The notes beneath the pieces are model-generated. The model was not told where the DNA came from. It ran no database searches and saw only the letters and a program-made list of their open reading frames with translations. From IMG/VR virus record IMGVR_UViG_3300028133_000003, positions 1 through 64,000 of that record: DNA of 64,000 nt; one strand, written 5' to 3'. This DNA is from a virus. Position 1 is the stretch's first letter. Each line of letters begins with the position of its first letter. The position numbers were made by a program, and so were the translations under genes. This document shows positions 1-8,496 of the stretch, piece after piece.

Positions 1-957
1 AGCTTTTTTACCTTCATTCAAAGATTCGTCAATGCTAAAACTTGTTAGTGATTTTAAATTTTTCATATTGTTATTTTCTTTTATTGGTTCTAATATATTT
101 TGTAATGGTTTATAAAAACTATGTATACTTTTAGGAGTCATTTTCTTAAAAGTCTTTTCATCATCTATCTTTAACGCATTACGAACTTTAGATGCTGAAA
201 TGTTATCATCAGTTCTAAAAATTTCATATCCTTTAAAGTCAGGATCTACACCTAGTTGATCTCGGTATGATTGTTTGTCAATCATTGCACCGTATGATTT
301 TTTTCTATCCGTTCCATATCCCCACATCACAGGTTCATAAGCAGGCCTTGCTGCTGCAAACATTGTATCAATTGAACCATTAGGAACTACTATAGCAGTT
401 TCTAAAAATGGATATTGTTTTGCCATCTTAGCAAACATTGCTTGTTGCATTTCTTCATCAAATGGTCTTTTCTCAGGATCATTGTTTTTTCCTCTAACTA
501 AAAATACAACTACAGGTTTTCCATTTTCTTTATACATTTTTTCAAATACTTTAACATGACCTAATGTAAAAGGTTGGAATCTACCAACAAACATATTAAC
601 CTTTTTCTTACCTTGTTCTTTATGAGGAACTTTTAAAGCTTCATTAAGTGGAGCAGTTGCAGTTCTTACTCTATGACCATAAGGAGATAAGGAATATCTC
701 TTAATCCCAGTCTCATCTTCACTGATATTAAATAATCCTACATTTCTTTTAAGCCATCTTTTGTGAGCCTTTATTTCAGATAAGATATTGTTAACCTCAT
801 CTTCAGTTAAATGTCCATCAGCAACAGCATCTAAAATAGCAGAACGAACTCTAGCAGCAGTAGATACATTTTTAGCTGGATGCTTTTCAGTATATCTCCT
901 CTTAACAGTAACTCTTTTTTCTGTTATAAAATCTTGTATGTTTTTTAGATTATCCAT
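1..957 (-). CDS. NMN-adenylyltransferase-like nucleotidyltransferase, 3' end outside window
   Basis: The reading frame starts at the ATG at 957 and stays open to base 1, so only the first 319 residues are visible. Residues 122-134 (MFVGRFQPFTLGH) carry the HxGH-type signature of nucleotidyl transferases, and residues 253-259 (ISASKVR) match the second ISSTxxR-like signature. Both are as in NadM/NadR-type NMN adenylyltransferases, which make NAD from NMN and ATP. The N-terminus (MDNLKNIQDFITEKR) resembles the capsid-targeting tag of T4 internal proteins. A second tag-like stretch begins in frame at Met298 (MKNLKSLTSF, then SLNEGKK). That could be an internal start, or a junction cut by the head protease. 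The family assignment is fairly firm. The substrate is inferred and could be another nucleotide. A promoter-like motif lies at 969-978. Confidence 0.75.
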   Translation of the reverse strand, partial: MDNLKNIQDFITEKRVTVKRRYTEKHPAKNVSTAARVRSAILDAVADGHLTEDEVNNILSEIKAHKRWLKRNVGLFNISEDETGIKRYSLSPYGHRVRTATAPLNEALKVPHKEQGKKKVNMFVGRFQPFTLGHVKVFEKMYKENGKPVVVFLVRGKNNDPEKRPFDEEMQQAMFAKMAKQYPFLETAIVVPNGSIDTMFAAARPAYEPVMWGYGTDRKKSYGAMIDKQSYRDQLGVDPDFKGYEIFRTDDNISASKVRNALKIDDEKTFKKMTPKSIHSFYKPLQNILEPIKENNNMKNLKSLTSFSIDESLNEGKKA

Positions 958-968
958 GTACACTTTTT

Positions 969-978
969 TTATTTATTC
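969..978 (-). promoter_or_regulatory. Promoter-like motif GAATAAATAA
   Basis: The minus strand reads GAATAAATAA, 11 bases before the start codon of the nucleotidyltransferase gene. It matches the GAATA(A/T)ATAA motif repeated at many gene starts here and resembles the T4 late promoter TATAAATA. A promoter role is inferred. Confidence 0.4.
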
Positions 979-996
979 ACTCTTATTAAATTAATA

Positions 997-3900
997 TTAA
1001 GAACCACCTATCCACTTATTTTTACCTGGGCATTTTTTAACAAAGGCCGCGTTTTTATTAGTAGGTCTACCCGTATCAGTAAAATCAGGCGTTGATTGAT
1101 ATGACATACATGCAAGTGATTCTATACCGTTAGTTTCTTCTCTAACTACTTTTTCTTTTCTTCTATATCTTTTTTCAGTTCCAGCTTTATTTGTTTCTGG
1201 TGTACCGTCAGGATTAAGAACGACTATAGGATTACCATTAGCATCTTTTATAATATTAGGATCTTTTTTAGCCTCTTCCTCTGACATTAAAGATTTACTA
1301 CGACTTTCAACTGGTTCTATATCTCTTGATATATTAGTAAAATTTTGTGACATCTGTTGTTTATTATTAATTTCAGCCATTAGATATCCATTTATATCTC
1401 GTGCATGAAACCTTTTAATCAATAATTCTTTTGCCTGTTCATCTGTTAATTCAATAGGAGGTTTCATTTTAGCATATTTTTCCTTTACTCCTTGAACTCT
1501 TATAGGCTTTGCCCTCTTCTCGTATTTTTTCATTTGTGCATCATATCCCTTAGAACCTTTAACTAAGCCTCTTTTTTCTAAGACATCAGATACTCCATAT
1601 CTTTCAGCTAATTTTAAACCATCTTCCATTGACTTTTCTAGAGTTGGGAATTTGTCATCTTTATCAGGTGCCTCTGGTGAATTCCAAATTTTATTATATC
1701 CGTCTTCTGTTAATTCAGTTAGGTCTTTTTTAATTTCTTCACCTTTAATAACCTTACCGTCTTTATCTGTATAGTCTGCGTAAGTAGTACCTTCTATTTT
1801 TGCACCTGAAGAACTTGCACCACCTTTACCTTCTTTAATTGAAGTGGCACCGCCTGAAACAGACATTAGTTGTACATATTCATTTATTTGCTCTGGTGTA
1901 GCATCAGCAGGTAATTCAGCAGAATCAAATGTTATTAAATCAGCTACTTTAAAATTAGCAGATGATGGGGATACAACAGATCTGCCGTTAGCTAAACCTT
2001 CTGCCATTAAAAGAGTCTCTTGTAAAAATGGACCCCCATAAGTACCTTGTGGATCATTTTTCAGTTCTATAAGTAAATTATCACCAGACTTTATAAATTC
2101 TTCTTTTGATATTTTTCCGCTAGAAAAATCTTCACCAGCCTTTTTATAATCATCTAATCCTTTTTGTAACTGAGGGCTCTTTTCATAACCAGGTGGATTA
2201 GAAAGAAGATCATCTATTCTATCAGTCATATTTTTTGCAATTATACCTACTCCTTCCTTTTTCCCTTCCTTTGTAAATAAGTTAACTTCGCTGCCATCCT
2301 CTCTAATAATAGGAGCAATTGTTAATTTACCAGATCTAATAGATTTTAGTTTATTATTATTCTGTACTCTAAATTCTTGATTAATCTCCATTAGATTATT
2401 TACTTCTTCATCTGTTCTTGTTGGGTCTGCTTTTTTAAATTTTTCTATTAAATCAGTTTTTTGTTTGTCAGTAAGAGGTGGAGTTTCTTTTATCACCAAA
2501 CCATCTTTACCGCCTAATTGAACACCCGGTGCTTCATAATCATCATCACCAGGTTTACCTTTACCTTCAATCTCTACAGTTTCTATTTTAGTTGGTTTTG
2601 CAGGTTTTCCGTTTTCGTCAACATGAATAGCATTAGGTGCCACACTTGCCCCTGACATTCTTTTAGCAGAAGCATTTAAAGGAAATTCAATACCTAGTCT
2701 TTCGGCTTCATCAAGAAGATTTTCCTGAAACTTACTTTTATCTCCACCTATAGTACCTTTATCTGGTAAACCAGTTCGTTTATTAATACCGTCTTTATCC
2801 GCATCCGTTGGTTGTCCTAAATAAATTTTATTTGTTTTTGTACCGGTGGCATTTCTATTAATACCAGCATCTTTTATTAGATTCTCTATTGCTTTCTTTT
2901 TATCTGCATCGGTTTCAGCAGTTTCATAATCATTTAATGATTTAGCTACCTTCTCTGCCTCTTTTCTTTGTTTAGGATCTTTTATTTTTTTTATTTTTTC
3001 AGCTAATTTAAATGTGCTAGGCGATTTCTTTTTATCAATTTTAGAAATATCAAAATCTTCAGTTTTCTCAGTAGGTTCTTTATCAACATCCTCTCTTCCG
3101 GTTTTTATCCACGATTGAGTCTGTTCTTTAGACTTAAATGTTTTTCTATCACCGTTAGCATCCTGCCCTCTAAACCCTGTTGAGGTTTTCCAAATTTCAC
3201 CACTCTTTCTATTATCTTCTACAATAACTTTACCTAAATTAATAAAGTTGTTATAGTCTAAAACTTTATCTTCAATTAATAGTTCTTCAGCATTAGGCAA
3301 AAGAGATTCATTAGTAGATTTAATTTTTAAGTAATCATCAAAAGTTTTAAATTTACCATCATCTTTTGTTTGAATTACATCAGTTACTTTATCTACCATT
3401 TTATTAAAATCTTCAATAACAGATGGCGTCATAATATTACCAGCATTCTTTCTTTTCTTTTTTAAAGAACCTAGTATTATTTTAAATAAGTCTTTTAGCT
3501 TAGGATTACTATTAAGGATATCTTTAGTTCTTTGGCTTGGTATTAATTCTACATTTAAATCAAATTCTTTACCTTTAGCAAACTCAGCTTTTTCAATATC
3601 AATCTTTGCAATATCTTTTCCTCTTTTAGTTACATAGTCATTAAATATATTTGAAACCAATTCTACGTATCTCATATCTTCACCATCCCCTAAAATCTCA
3701 TGCTTCTTAATCCCTCTTTCTTCTATGAATGCTAAAAGATCCAATAAAATAATTTCATTAATATCAGCAGGAGCCTTTTTCATATCTATAGGCTCCTTTT
3801 CTTTCATTAAATTAATTGTATAAGGATCTATTAACTTAGCAGCAATAACTTGTTTAGTACCAGATTTATAAAATTTAAATACAATAGATTCTATAGGCTT

Positions 3901-4521
3901 CTTAAGATCATTTTGTAAAGTAGTTGATTGAATATTAGGATTTAAAATTCTAAGTAAATATTCAGCAAATGAATTAGTGCTAAAAATCTCAGCATGATCT
4001 TCTTTTGGTGTTTCTAAAAATTCTTTAATCTTTTTCTTTTGATCTTCTGTCAAATAACCTTTAAATAATGGAAGCAGTGGAGTAACACCTAATGCATTTG
4101 CCCAGTCTCTAATTACTCTAGGATCTTCTATAACCTTTGTAACTTTACCGGCTGGTGTCATTACTTTAATATGAGTAAGCACTAAATTATTTTTAGGTAG
4201 CCTATCATAAGTAATAATACCAGGATTAGTATTTACGAAATATTGAAAACAGAACTTCCAATTCTCAGGAATAGAAGAAAGGTTTTTACTAGTTACAGAT
4301 TTTATAAAATTAATAGGCTTTTCATAATAAACCATTATAGTCCTATCAATTAAATTAATAGGCTTTTGGTTTCCACCTTTATAAAAAGTAATTCCTTCGC
4401 CGTCTTTTTTAAATGAAAATGAAGAACCTGATAGTTTTTCGGATACTACAAGATAGTCCTTAAAAAGATCTTCTATTAATTGTTGGCCTGCATCTTTATA
4501 AATTTGAGTTAACTCTTTCAT
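997..4521 (-). CDS. Large protein with degenerate ligase-type nucleotidyltransferase N-domain
   Basis: This 1174-aa protein begins with what looks like a covalent nucleotidyltransferase fold of the DNA/RNA ligase superfamily. Motif I is K29-L-S-G32 in SEKLSGSSF, a KxxG instead of the usual KxDG. A motif III-like stretch KFCFQYF is at 89-95, a motif IV-like ESIVFKF at 211-217, and a motif V-like AAKLID at 227-232. The remaining roughly 900 residues are lysine/glutamate rich, low in recognisable domains, and probably elongated. They end with a cysteine-containing tail (residues after about 1140). No N-terminal capsid tag is obvious, unlike its neighbours. It sits between the adenylyltransferase-like gene and another ligase-like gene, with its own promoter-like motif and a terminator upstream. 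The ligase-fold call is moderate. Activity is doubtful because of the altered motif I. Confidence 0.5.
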   Translation of the reverse strand: MKELTQIYKDAGQQLIEDLFKDYLVVSEKLSGSSFSFKKDGEGITFYKGGNQKPINLIDRTIMVYYEKPINFIKSVTSKNLSSIPENWKFCFQYFVNTNPGIITYDRLPKNNLVLTHIKVMTPAGKVTKVIEDPRVIRDWANALGVTPLLPLFKGYLTEDQKKKIKEFLETPKEDHAEIFSTNSFAEYLLRILNPNIQSTTLQNDLKKPIESIVFKFYKSGTKQVIAAKLIDPYTINLMKEKEPIDMKKAPADINEIILLDLLAFIEERGIKKHEILGDGEDMRYVELVSNIFNDYVTKRGKDIAKIDIEKAEFAKGKEFDLNVELIPSQRTKDILNSNPKLKDLFKIILGSLKKKRKNAGNIMTPSVIEDFNKMVDKVTDVIQTKDDGKFKTFDDYLKIKSTNESLLPNAEELLIEDKVLDYNNFINLGKVIVEDNRKSGEIWKTSTGFRGQDANGDRKTFKSKEQTQSWIKTGREDVDKEPTEKTEDFDISKIDKKKSPSTFKLAEKIKKIKDPKQRKEAEKVAKSLNDYETAETDADKKKAIENLIKDAGINRNATGTKTNKIYLGQPTDADKDGINKRTGLPDKGTIGGDKSKFQENLLDEAERLGIEFPLNASAKRMSGASVAPNAIHVDENGKPAKPTKIETVEIEGKGKPGDDDYEAPGVQLGGKDGLVIKETPPLTDKQKTDLIEKFKKADPTRTDEEVNNLMEINQEFRVQNNNKLKSIRSGKLTIAPIIREDGSEVNLFTKEGKKEGVGIIAKNMTDRIDDLLSNPPGYEKSPQLQKGLDDYKKAGEDFSSGKISKEEFIKSGDNLLIELKNDPQGTYGGPFLQETLLMAEGLANGRSVVSPSSANFKVADLITFDSAELPADATPEQINEYVQLMSVSGGATSIKEGKGGASSSGAKIEGTTYADYTDKDGKVIKGEEIKKDLTELTEDGYNKIWNSPEAPDKDDKFPTLEKSMEDGLKLAERYGVSDVLEKRGLVKGSKGYDAQMKKYEKRAKPIRVQGVKEKYAKMKPPIELTDEQAKELLIKRFHARDINGYLMAEINNKQQMSQNFTNISRDIEPVESRSKSLMSEEEAKKDPNIIKDANGNPIVVLNPDGTPETNKAGTEKRYRRKEKVVREETNGIESLACMSYQSTPDFTDTGRPTNKNAAFVKKCPGKNKWIGGS

Positions 4522-4543
4522 TTGCTTATTTTATATTGTCAAT

Positions 4544-4553
4544 TTATATATTC
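4544..4553 (-). promoter_or_regulatory. Promoter-like motif GAATATATAA
   Basis: The minus strand reads GAATATATAA, 22 bases before the start codon of the 1174-aa gene. It lies just after a terminator hairpin at 4570-4601, as expected for a new transcript start. Confidence 0.5.
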
Positions 4554-4569
4554 TTTGATTAAATAGCTA

Positions 4570-4601
4570 TATAAAAAAAGGATAGTATATACCTATCCTT
4601 T
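4570..4601 (-). terminator. Rho-independent terminator
   Basis: On the minus strand a 9-bp stem AAAGGATAG / CTATCCTTT (4593-4601 and 4577-4585) with a 7-base loop runs into a T tract. It lies after the ligase-like gene that ends at 4689 and before the promoter-like motif of the next gene. Confidence 0.65.
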
Positions 4602-4604
4602 ATC

Positions 4605-4627
4605 ATACTCTGTACTAATCAGAGTAT
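4605..4627. other. Second hairpin upstream of the terminator
   Basis: An 8-bp perfect inverted repeat ATACTCTG / CAGAGTAT with a 7-base loop sits 3 bases from the terminator hairpin. It has no T tract. It may help termination or protect the 3' end of the message from the ligase-like gene. Confidence 0.4.
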
Positions 4628-4688
4628 ATACAAATACCGTAAATGTTATCTCTTAATACAGGTGAACTATATAAGTGTATCTTCTATT

Positions 4689-5960
4689 TTACCTACCGAA
4701 CTTAATGATACCTAATAGTTGATTAATTGCAGCAAATGTACCAGTAAGTTTATAAATCTTTCCCTTGTATTTAAATACTATTCCTTCAGTTGGAAATATA
4801 GATTCTATTCCACCAATTCTATCAAGCCTTGCTAGTTCAGCTTCTACCTTTCTTACTTGGTCAGCACCACCAGTCTTTTTAATTTTACTTCCTGCTGTTT
4901 GTATTTGAGCTCTTAGTCTTTGTGCTTCATCGGATGGATTAGCTGCTAAAAAGTCAGATGCATTTTTGAGAATCACAGATCCTAATTCTAAGAACAGATC
5001 TTCAAAAGGTCTAATGTTTTCTTTATACTTTTTAGCAACATCTTCTTTGTCAAACTTTTTAACCATCGCAGCTTCTTTAGGTCCAATTTGTTTAGCAAGA
5101 GATCTCATATTTAAACTCTTCTTATCGCCATACGCCCATCTCTTAAGTAAACCTTCTTTTACATCTTGAGATAATGCAGGGAATTGTTTATCAATTAATT
5201 CTCGCCACCACATTTCGTGATATTTAGCAACTTCATCACTATCAGTTAAACCATATCTTTTTTCTAAAGCGTTGACTTGATTTATAAATCTTTTCTTGTT
5301 TGTGGTAAAATCTAAATCTTTTTGTAATTTAATAACTCTAGGTGGAATTATTTTAAAAGTTTTACCAATATCTGATTGTACCTTTTTAAGTATATTTGCA
5401 ATTTCTTTTGCAGGTTTATTATTAGTACCTGTAATATTACCATTACCATCCGTTTCCTTTATACCATGAAATTGAATAACATCTGTATCATAATGGATAA
5501 CATTAGGGTTTTGTGAATAGATTAACTCCATGTTCATAAAGTCTTTTCCATTCTTAAAATATTTTTCTTGGTCAGCTGGAGAAAGAGCCATTAGCAACCT
5601 AGCTAAATCCTGTGCAGCAAATTGAAAAGTATCTTGTACTAATTTACTAGGATGCCCTTCAAATTTATTCTTAAATTCAGAAAGAGTCATTGGATTCTTT
5701 AACTCTGTTTTGTTTCTTGCAAATTTAACTTCACCGTCTTGGATAGTAGCAAATGCATTTTGGCCATCGGTCTTTTCAGTAGCATCTTCTTCAAAGTTTA
5801 ATTCACCTCTAAGACCAGCATCTATCATTGCCTTAAAATCACCAAAGGTTAAATCTTTATCGTCAAATGGATGGGCCATGTGACCAGCGGCACCTCCTTC
5901 AAAAAGAAATGGCTGGCTTTTGTCGGCCAGCCATTGTTCAAACAATTTTATATGTTTCAT
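4689..5960 (-). CDS. Capsid-tagged ligase-family nucleotidyltransferase
   Basis: This 423-aa protein shows the core motifs of ATP-dependent nucleic acid ligases. Motif I is K63-T-D-G66 in TEKTDGQN, followed by ARNK (81-84, motif Ia-like Arg82), an acidic motif III-like FMNMELIY (141-148), EGIVFKY (392-398, motif IV) and YKLTG (403-407, motif V). A roughly 240-residue helical insertion separates motifs III and IV, so it is not a standard T4 RNA ligase 1 or 2. The N-terminus, MKHIKLFEQWLADK followed by FLFEGG, fits a capsid-targeting tag with an LxE-G cleavage site. After the tag comes a GHMAHP motif. It probably ligates or caps nucleic acid, and by analogy with T4 Alt may be packaged and injected. 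Ligase fold is well supported; substrate is unknown. Confidence 0.65.
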   Translation of the reverse strand: MKHIKLFEQWLADKSQPFLFEGGAAGHMAHPFDDKDLTFGDFKAMIDAGLRGELNFEEDATEKTDGQNAFATIQDGEVKFARNKTELKNPMTLSEFKNKFEGHPSKLVQDTFQFAAQDLARLLMALSPADQEKYFKNGKDFMNMELIYSQNPNVIHYDTDVIQFHGIKETDGNGNITGTNNKPAKEIANILKKVQSDIGKTFKIIPPRVIKLQKDLDFTTNKKRFINQVNALEKRYGLTDSDEVAKYHEMWWRELIDKQFPALSQDVKEGLLKRWAYGDKKSLNMRSLAKQIGPKEAAMVKKFDKEDVAKKYKENIRPFEDLFLELGSVILKNASDFLAANPSDEAQRLRAQIQTAGSKIKKTGGADQVRKVEAELARLDRIGGIESIFPTEGIVFKYKGKIYKLTGTFAAINQLLGIIKFGR

Positions 5961-5968
5961 GTTTATGT

Positions 5969-6403
5969 TTATTTAAGGTTTCCTCTAGAATCAACCGCAG
6001 CGTATGCATAACCATTTTCTCCATTAATATCTTGAAGTATAATTACTTTTACATCGCCTAGCATTCCTTTATAAGCAGCTGTGTATGGTGATGGATCCAT
6101 TCCTTTCCCTCTATCATTACCAAGAAGGTTGGAACCTTTCATTTGAGGTTCAATAACATCATACAGTTCATCATCATCATTAGTAGTTGAAACCATTCCC
6201 ATATCAGAAATAGATCTTACTCCTAAATATTTTAAAGCTGGTTGGTAATTTTTATTAATATCCGCTACTGTCATTCCATCAAGATCAATATTACCTGTAA
6301 TATCTTTGAGGGAGTCATAAGGACCGCCTTCAACCCATGATGGTAATTCAGCTTCATTTAAGTTTTCATTTACGAAATCCGCAAACTTTTTTATATTACT
6401 CAT
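5969..6403 (-). CDS. Small capsid-tagged protein, unknown function
   Basis: This 144-aa protein is not recognised. The start MSNIKKFADFVNENLNEAELP contains the shared tag and a candidate cleavage site (LNE before AE). A second candidate is WVE before GG at residue 26. The rest is a small acidic, probably globular domain with an aspartate/asparagine-rich middle and a beta-rich end (VKVIILQDINGENGYAYAAV). It sits 8 bases upstream of the ligase-like gene and is probably co-transcribed with it. Because of the tag it is a candidate internal head protein. Confidence 0.6.
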   Translation of the reverse strand: MSNIKKFADFVNENLNEAELPSWVEGGPYDSLKDITGNIDLDGMTVADINKNYQPALKYLGVRSISDMGMVSTTNDDDELYDVIEPQMKGSNLLGNDRGKGMDPSPYTAAYKGMLGDVKVIILQDINGENGYAYAAVDSRGNLK

Positions 6404-6414
6404 ATCTTTAGTTT

Positions 6415-6870
6415 TTATTTGCTACTTTTTATAAAATCCTTTACCTCATCAATATCAGATTTAATTTTATCTAAGTCAGCTTGAGCTTCTTCTAACTCTT
6501 CTTCCTTTTCTTCTAATTGTTCTTTAGCCATTTCAGCCATGTCTTCATCACCATCAGAAATATCACTTTTTAAATCTGCTATCTCGGATCTAATATCTTT
6601 CATCTCATCAGCTTTTTCAGAATAGTCATCTTGAAGTTCTTTTAATTCAGCCTGAGCTTCTTTCATCTCATCAGATCCACTATCATCAGATCCACCTTTT
6701 AGTTGATCTTCTTTTGCTTTAACCTTTTTATACATAGGGTTGTCAGGATCTCCTAAAATTGTCTTAACAGTAACTTCTCTACCAGATTTAGGATTCTTAA
6801 TCTTAGTGTTATAAAATTTATCTAAATCGGATTCTAATAAAAATTGCTCAAATAATTTAATATGTTTCAT
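6415..6870 (-). CDS. Capsid-tagged coiled-coil protein
   Basis: The 151-aa product starts MKHIKLFEQFLLESDL, nearly identical over the first nine residues to the ligase-like protein two genes downstream (MKHIKLFEQ), with LLE before S as a possible cleavage point. Residues about 60-150 are a continuous, highly charged coiled coil rich in E, D, K and A. It resembles scaffold or prohead core proteins in composition, but no specific family is recognised. It lies between the acidic repeat protein and the 144-aa tagged protein, which suggests an internal head or core role. Confidence 0.6.
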   Translation of the reverse strand: MKHIKLFEQFLLESDLDKFYNTKIKNPKSGREVTVKTILGDPDNPMYKKVKAKEDQLKGGSDDSGSDEMKEAQAELKELQDDYSEKADEMKDIRSEIADLKSDISDGDEDMAEMAKEQLEEKEEELEEAQADLDKIKSDIDEVKDFIKSSK

Positions 6871-6895
6871 TTTCTTGTTTGTTTATTTATAATTA

Positions 6896-8434
6896 TTATG
6901 ATCCCATAGTAGATTGTAAAGCTCCGACCATTGCGCCGTAATCTTCACCATACTTCTTAAGTAATCCTTCAGCAGTTTCAGTTGCTTTAGTTTCGTCAAA
7001 ATCATCTCCGAATGCATCTTTTAGAATTGCCATTGCATATTCTTTAAATTCATCTGCAGATTTAATTTCTTTTTCAGTAATCTTAGCTTCTCCAACTAAT
7101 GCTTCACCTTTTGCTTCAGGTTGTACTTTTACTTTACCCATATTCATTACATCACCAGCAATACCTGCGGCAGATTCAGAACCGTCTCCCATTTCTGCAG
7201 GAACTTCAGTAGCATCCTTAAGATCATCAGCTTCACCTTTTACTTCGGTTGTAATATTTTGATCTTTAGTAACTAATTCTTCTCCTTTTGATTCAGGTTG
7301 TACTTTTACTTTACCCATATCCATTATATCACCAGCAATACCAGCAGCGGTTTCAGAACCGTCGCCTTTTTCTGCAGGAATAGCAAGACCATCATCGCCT
7401 GCTTCTTCATCAGCAACCTCATCACCTGTAACTTTAGTAATTACTTCACCAACACCTTCTTCTACAGCTTCTTCTTCCTCAGCTTCTATTTCTTCTTCAT
7501 CTACTTCTTCATCATTGTAAGATTCTGTTACAAAATTTGAAAAAGACATAATTCTTGATTCAGCTTTCTTTTCTTCTTCCTCATCATATTCAACATCTTT
7601 CTTTAATGCATCAATCTCGGAGTCATCAGATTTTACAGCTCCTTTATAATGGTCAGCCTTTTCTTTGTCATCTTCAGAATCAACTTTCTTATCACCTTTA
7701 TCTTCTAGCTCATCACCTTCCTTTTCATCATCCATACCTTCAGCTTCATCATCTTCACCAATAGCATCCGCAGATGCAACAACAACAGAATAGTCTTCAG
7801 GCTCTTCAGCATCATCAGCATATTTCACGTTCTTATTTACAGTAACTTCCTTTTCTTTAATGAAATCCTCAAAAGCCATAATTCTTTTAGTAGCAGCTGG
7901 AGTTTCTTCTTCTTCAGCAGCAACATCAACGCCGTCATTATCTTCAACTTCATCAGCCTCAGCAGGAACCTCATCAGTAATTTCAGGATCATCAGATATC
8001 TTATCGCCTGCCTTGTCTTCCAAATCCTTAGGTTCTCCCTTAGCGGATACTTCAGCTTCAATATCATCAGATGCATCTTCTTCTACATCATCAGTTTCAG
8101 CAACTTCACCAGCGGCTCCAGTTTCTTTATCTTCTTCCTTTTCACCTTCATCACCTTCTAATGATTTAGGTTCTCCTTTTTTATTAACATCATCAGCTAT
8201 ATCCTCGGCTCTATCTTCTTCTAAATCTTCTTCAGATATATCTTGTTTTGGAGAAACATCTTTTAGTAAACCTTCTAATTTACTTAATAGATTTTTTTCT
8301 TTCTTTAATTCTTCTACACTTTCGTAACCCATCTTTTTTACTAGATCCATTACGGCATCATGATTAGCGTCTACCGATTCATTAATTGAACCATCGGCTT
8401 TAGACATCATTGAAAACTTTTTAATTGGTTTCAT
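6896..8434 (-). CDS. Acidic repeat protein with three tag-like segments
   Basis: This 512-aa protein is extremely rich in Glu, Asp and Ala, with long disordered stretches. It starts MKPIKKFSMMSKADGSINES. Two further tag-like segments occur inside, RIMAFEDFIKEK (about 184-195) and RIMSFSNFVTES (about 294-305), so it reads like three modules each opened by the same peptide. Near the C-terminus a 36-residue sequence with the core AAGIAGD and GKVKVQPE is repeated at 59-residue spacing. The last about 60 residues (LKDAFGDDF, LLKKYGEDYGAM) look helical and globular. It may be a prohead core/scaffold or an internal polyprotein cut by the head protease. The function is inferred from composition and tag only. 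Confidence 0.6.
   Translation of the reverse strand: MKPIKKFSMMSKADGSINESVDANHDAVMDLVKKMGYESVEELKKEKNLLSKLEGLLKDVSPKQDISEEDLEEDRAEDIADDVNKKGEPKSLEGDEGEKEEDKETGAAGEVAETDDVEEDASDDIEAEVSAKGEPKDLEDKAGDKISDDPEITDEVPAEADEVEDNDGVDVAAEEEETPAATKRIMAFEDFIKEKEVTVNKNVKYADDAEEPEDYSVVVASADAIGEDDEAEGMDDEKEGDELEDKGDKKVDSEDDKEKADHYKGAVKSDDSEIDALKKDVEYDEEEEKKAESRIMSFSNFVTESYNDEEVDEEEIEAEEEEAVEEGVGEVITKVTGDEVADEEAGDDGLAIPAEKGDGSETAAGIAGDIMDMGKVKVQPESKGEELVTKDQNITTEVKGEADDLKDATEVPAEMGDGSESAAGIAGDVMNMGKVKVQPEAKGEALVGEAKITEKEIKSADEFKEYAMAILKDAFGDDFDETKATETAEGLLKKYGEDYGAMVGALQSTMGS
7094..7380 (-). repeat. Two-copy direct repeat, 177-base period
   Basis: Bases 7094-7203 and 7271-7380 are near-identical copies inside the acidic protein gene. 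Both encode a 36-residue unit with GDGSE(T/S)AAGIAGD and MGKVKVQPE. The differences are mostly silent or conservative, pointing to an old in-frame duplication. Confidence 0.75.
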
Positions 8435-8462
8435 TCTATTTTATCTTTTTTTGATTCTTTTT

Positions 8463-8472
8463 TTATATATCC
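8463..8472 (-). promoter_or_regulatory. Promoter-like motif GGATATATAA
   Basis: The minus strand reads GGATATATAA, followed by an A tract, 28 bases upstream of the acidic protein gene, in the gap after uvsW. It differs from GAATATATAA by one base. Confidence 0.4.
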
Positions 8473-8496
8473 ATCTCTCATGAGAAAGATATTATA

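Noticed and set aside
1-957. NAD-restoring anti-defence pathway
   Set aside because: Only one NMN-adenylyltransferase-like gene is visible. The partner enzymes of known NAD-restoring phage pathways are not in the window, so I keep it as a possibility only.
7860-8327. Plus-strand Ser-rich frame opposite the acidic protein
   Set aside because: The Ser/Ala/Leu bias is the mirror of Glu/Asp/Ala codons on the other strand, and there is no leader or motif before it.
8471-8490. Small palindrome CTCTCATGAGA after uvsW as a terminator
   Set aside because: The stem is only about 5 bp and no T tract follows on the right strand.
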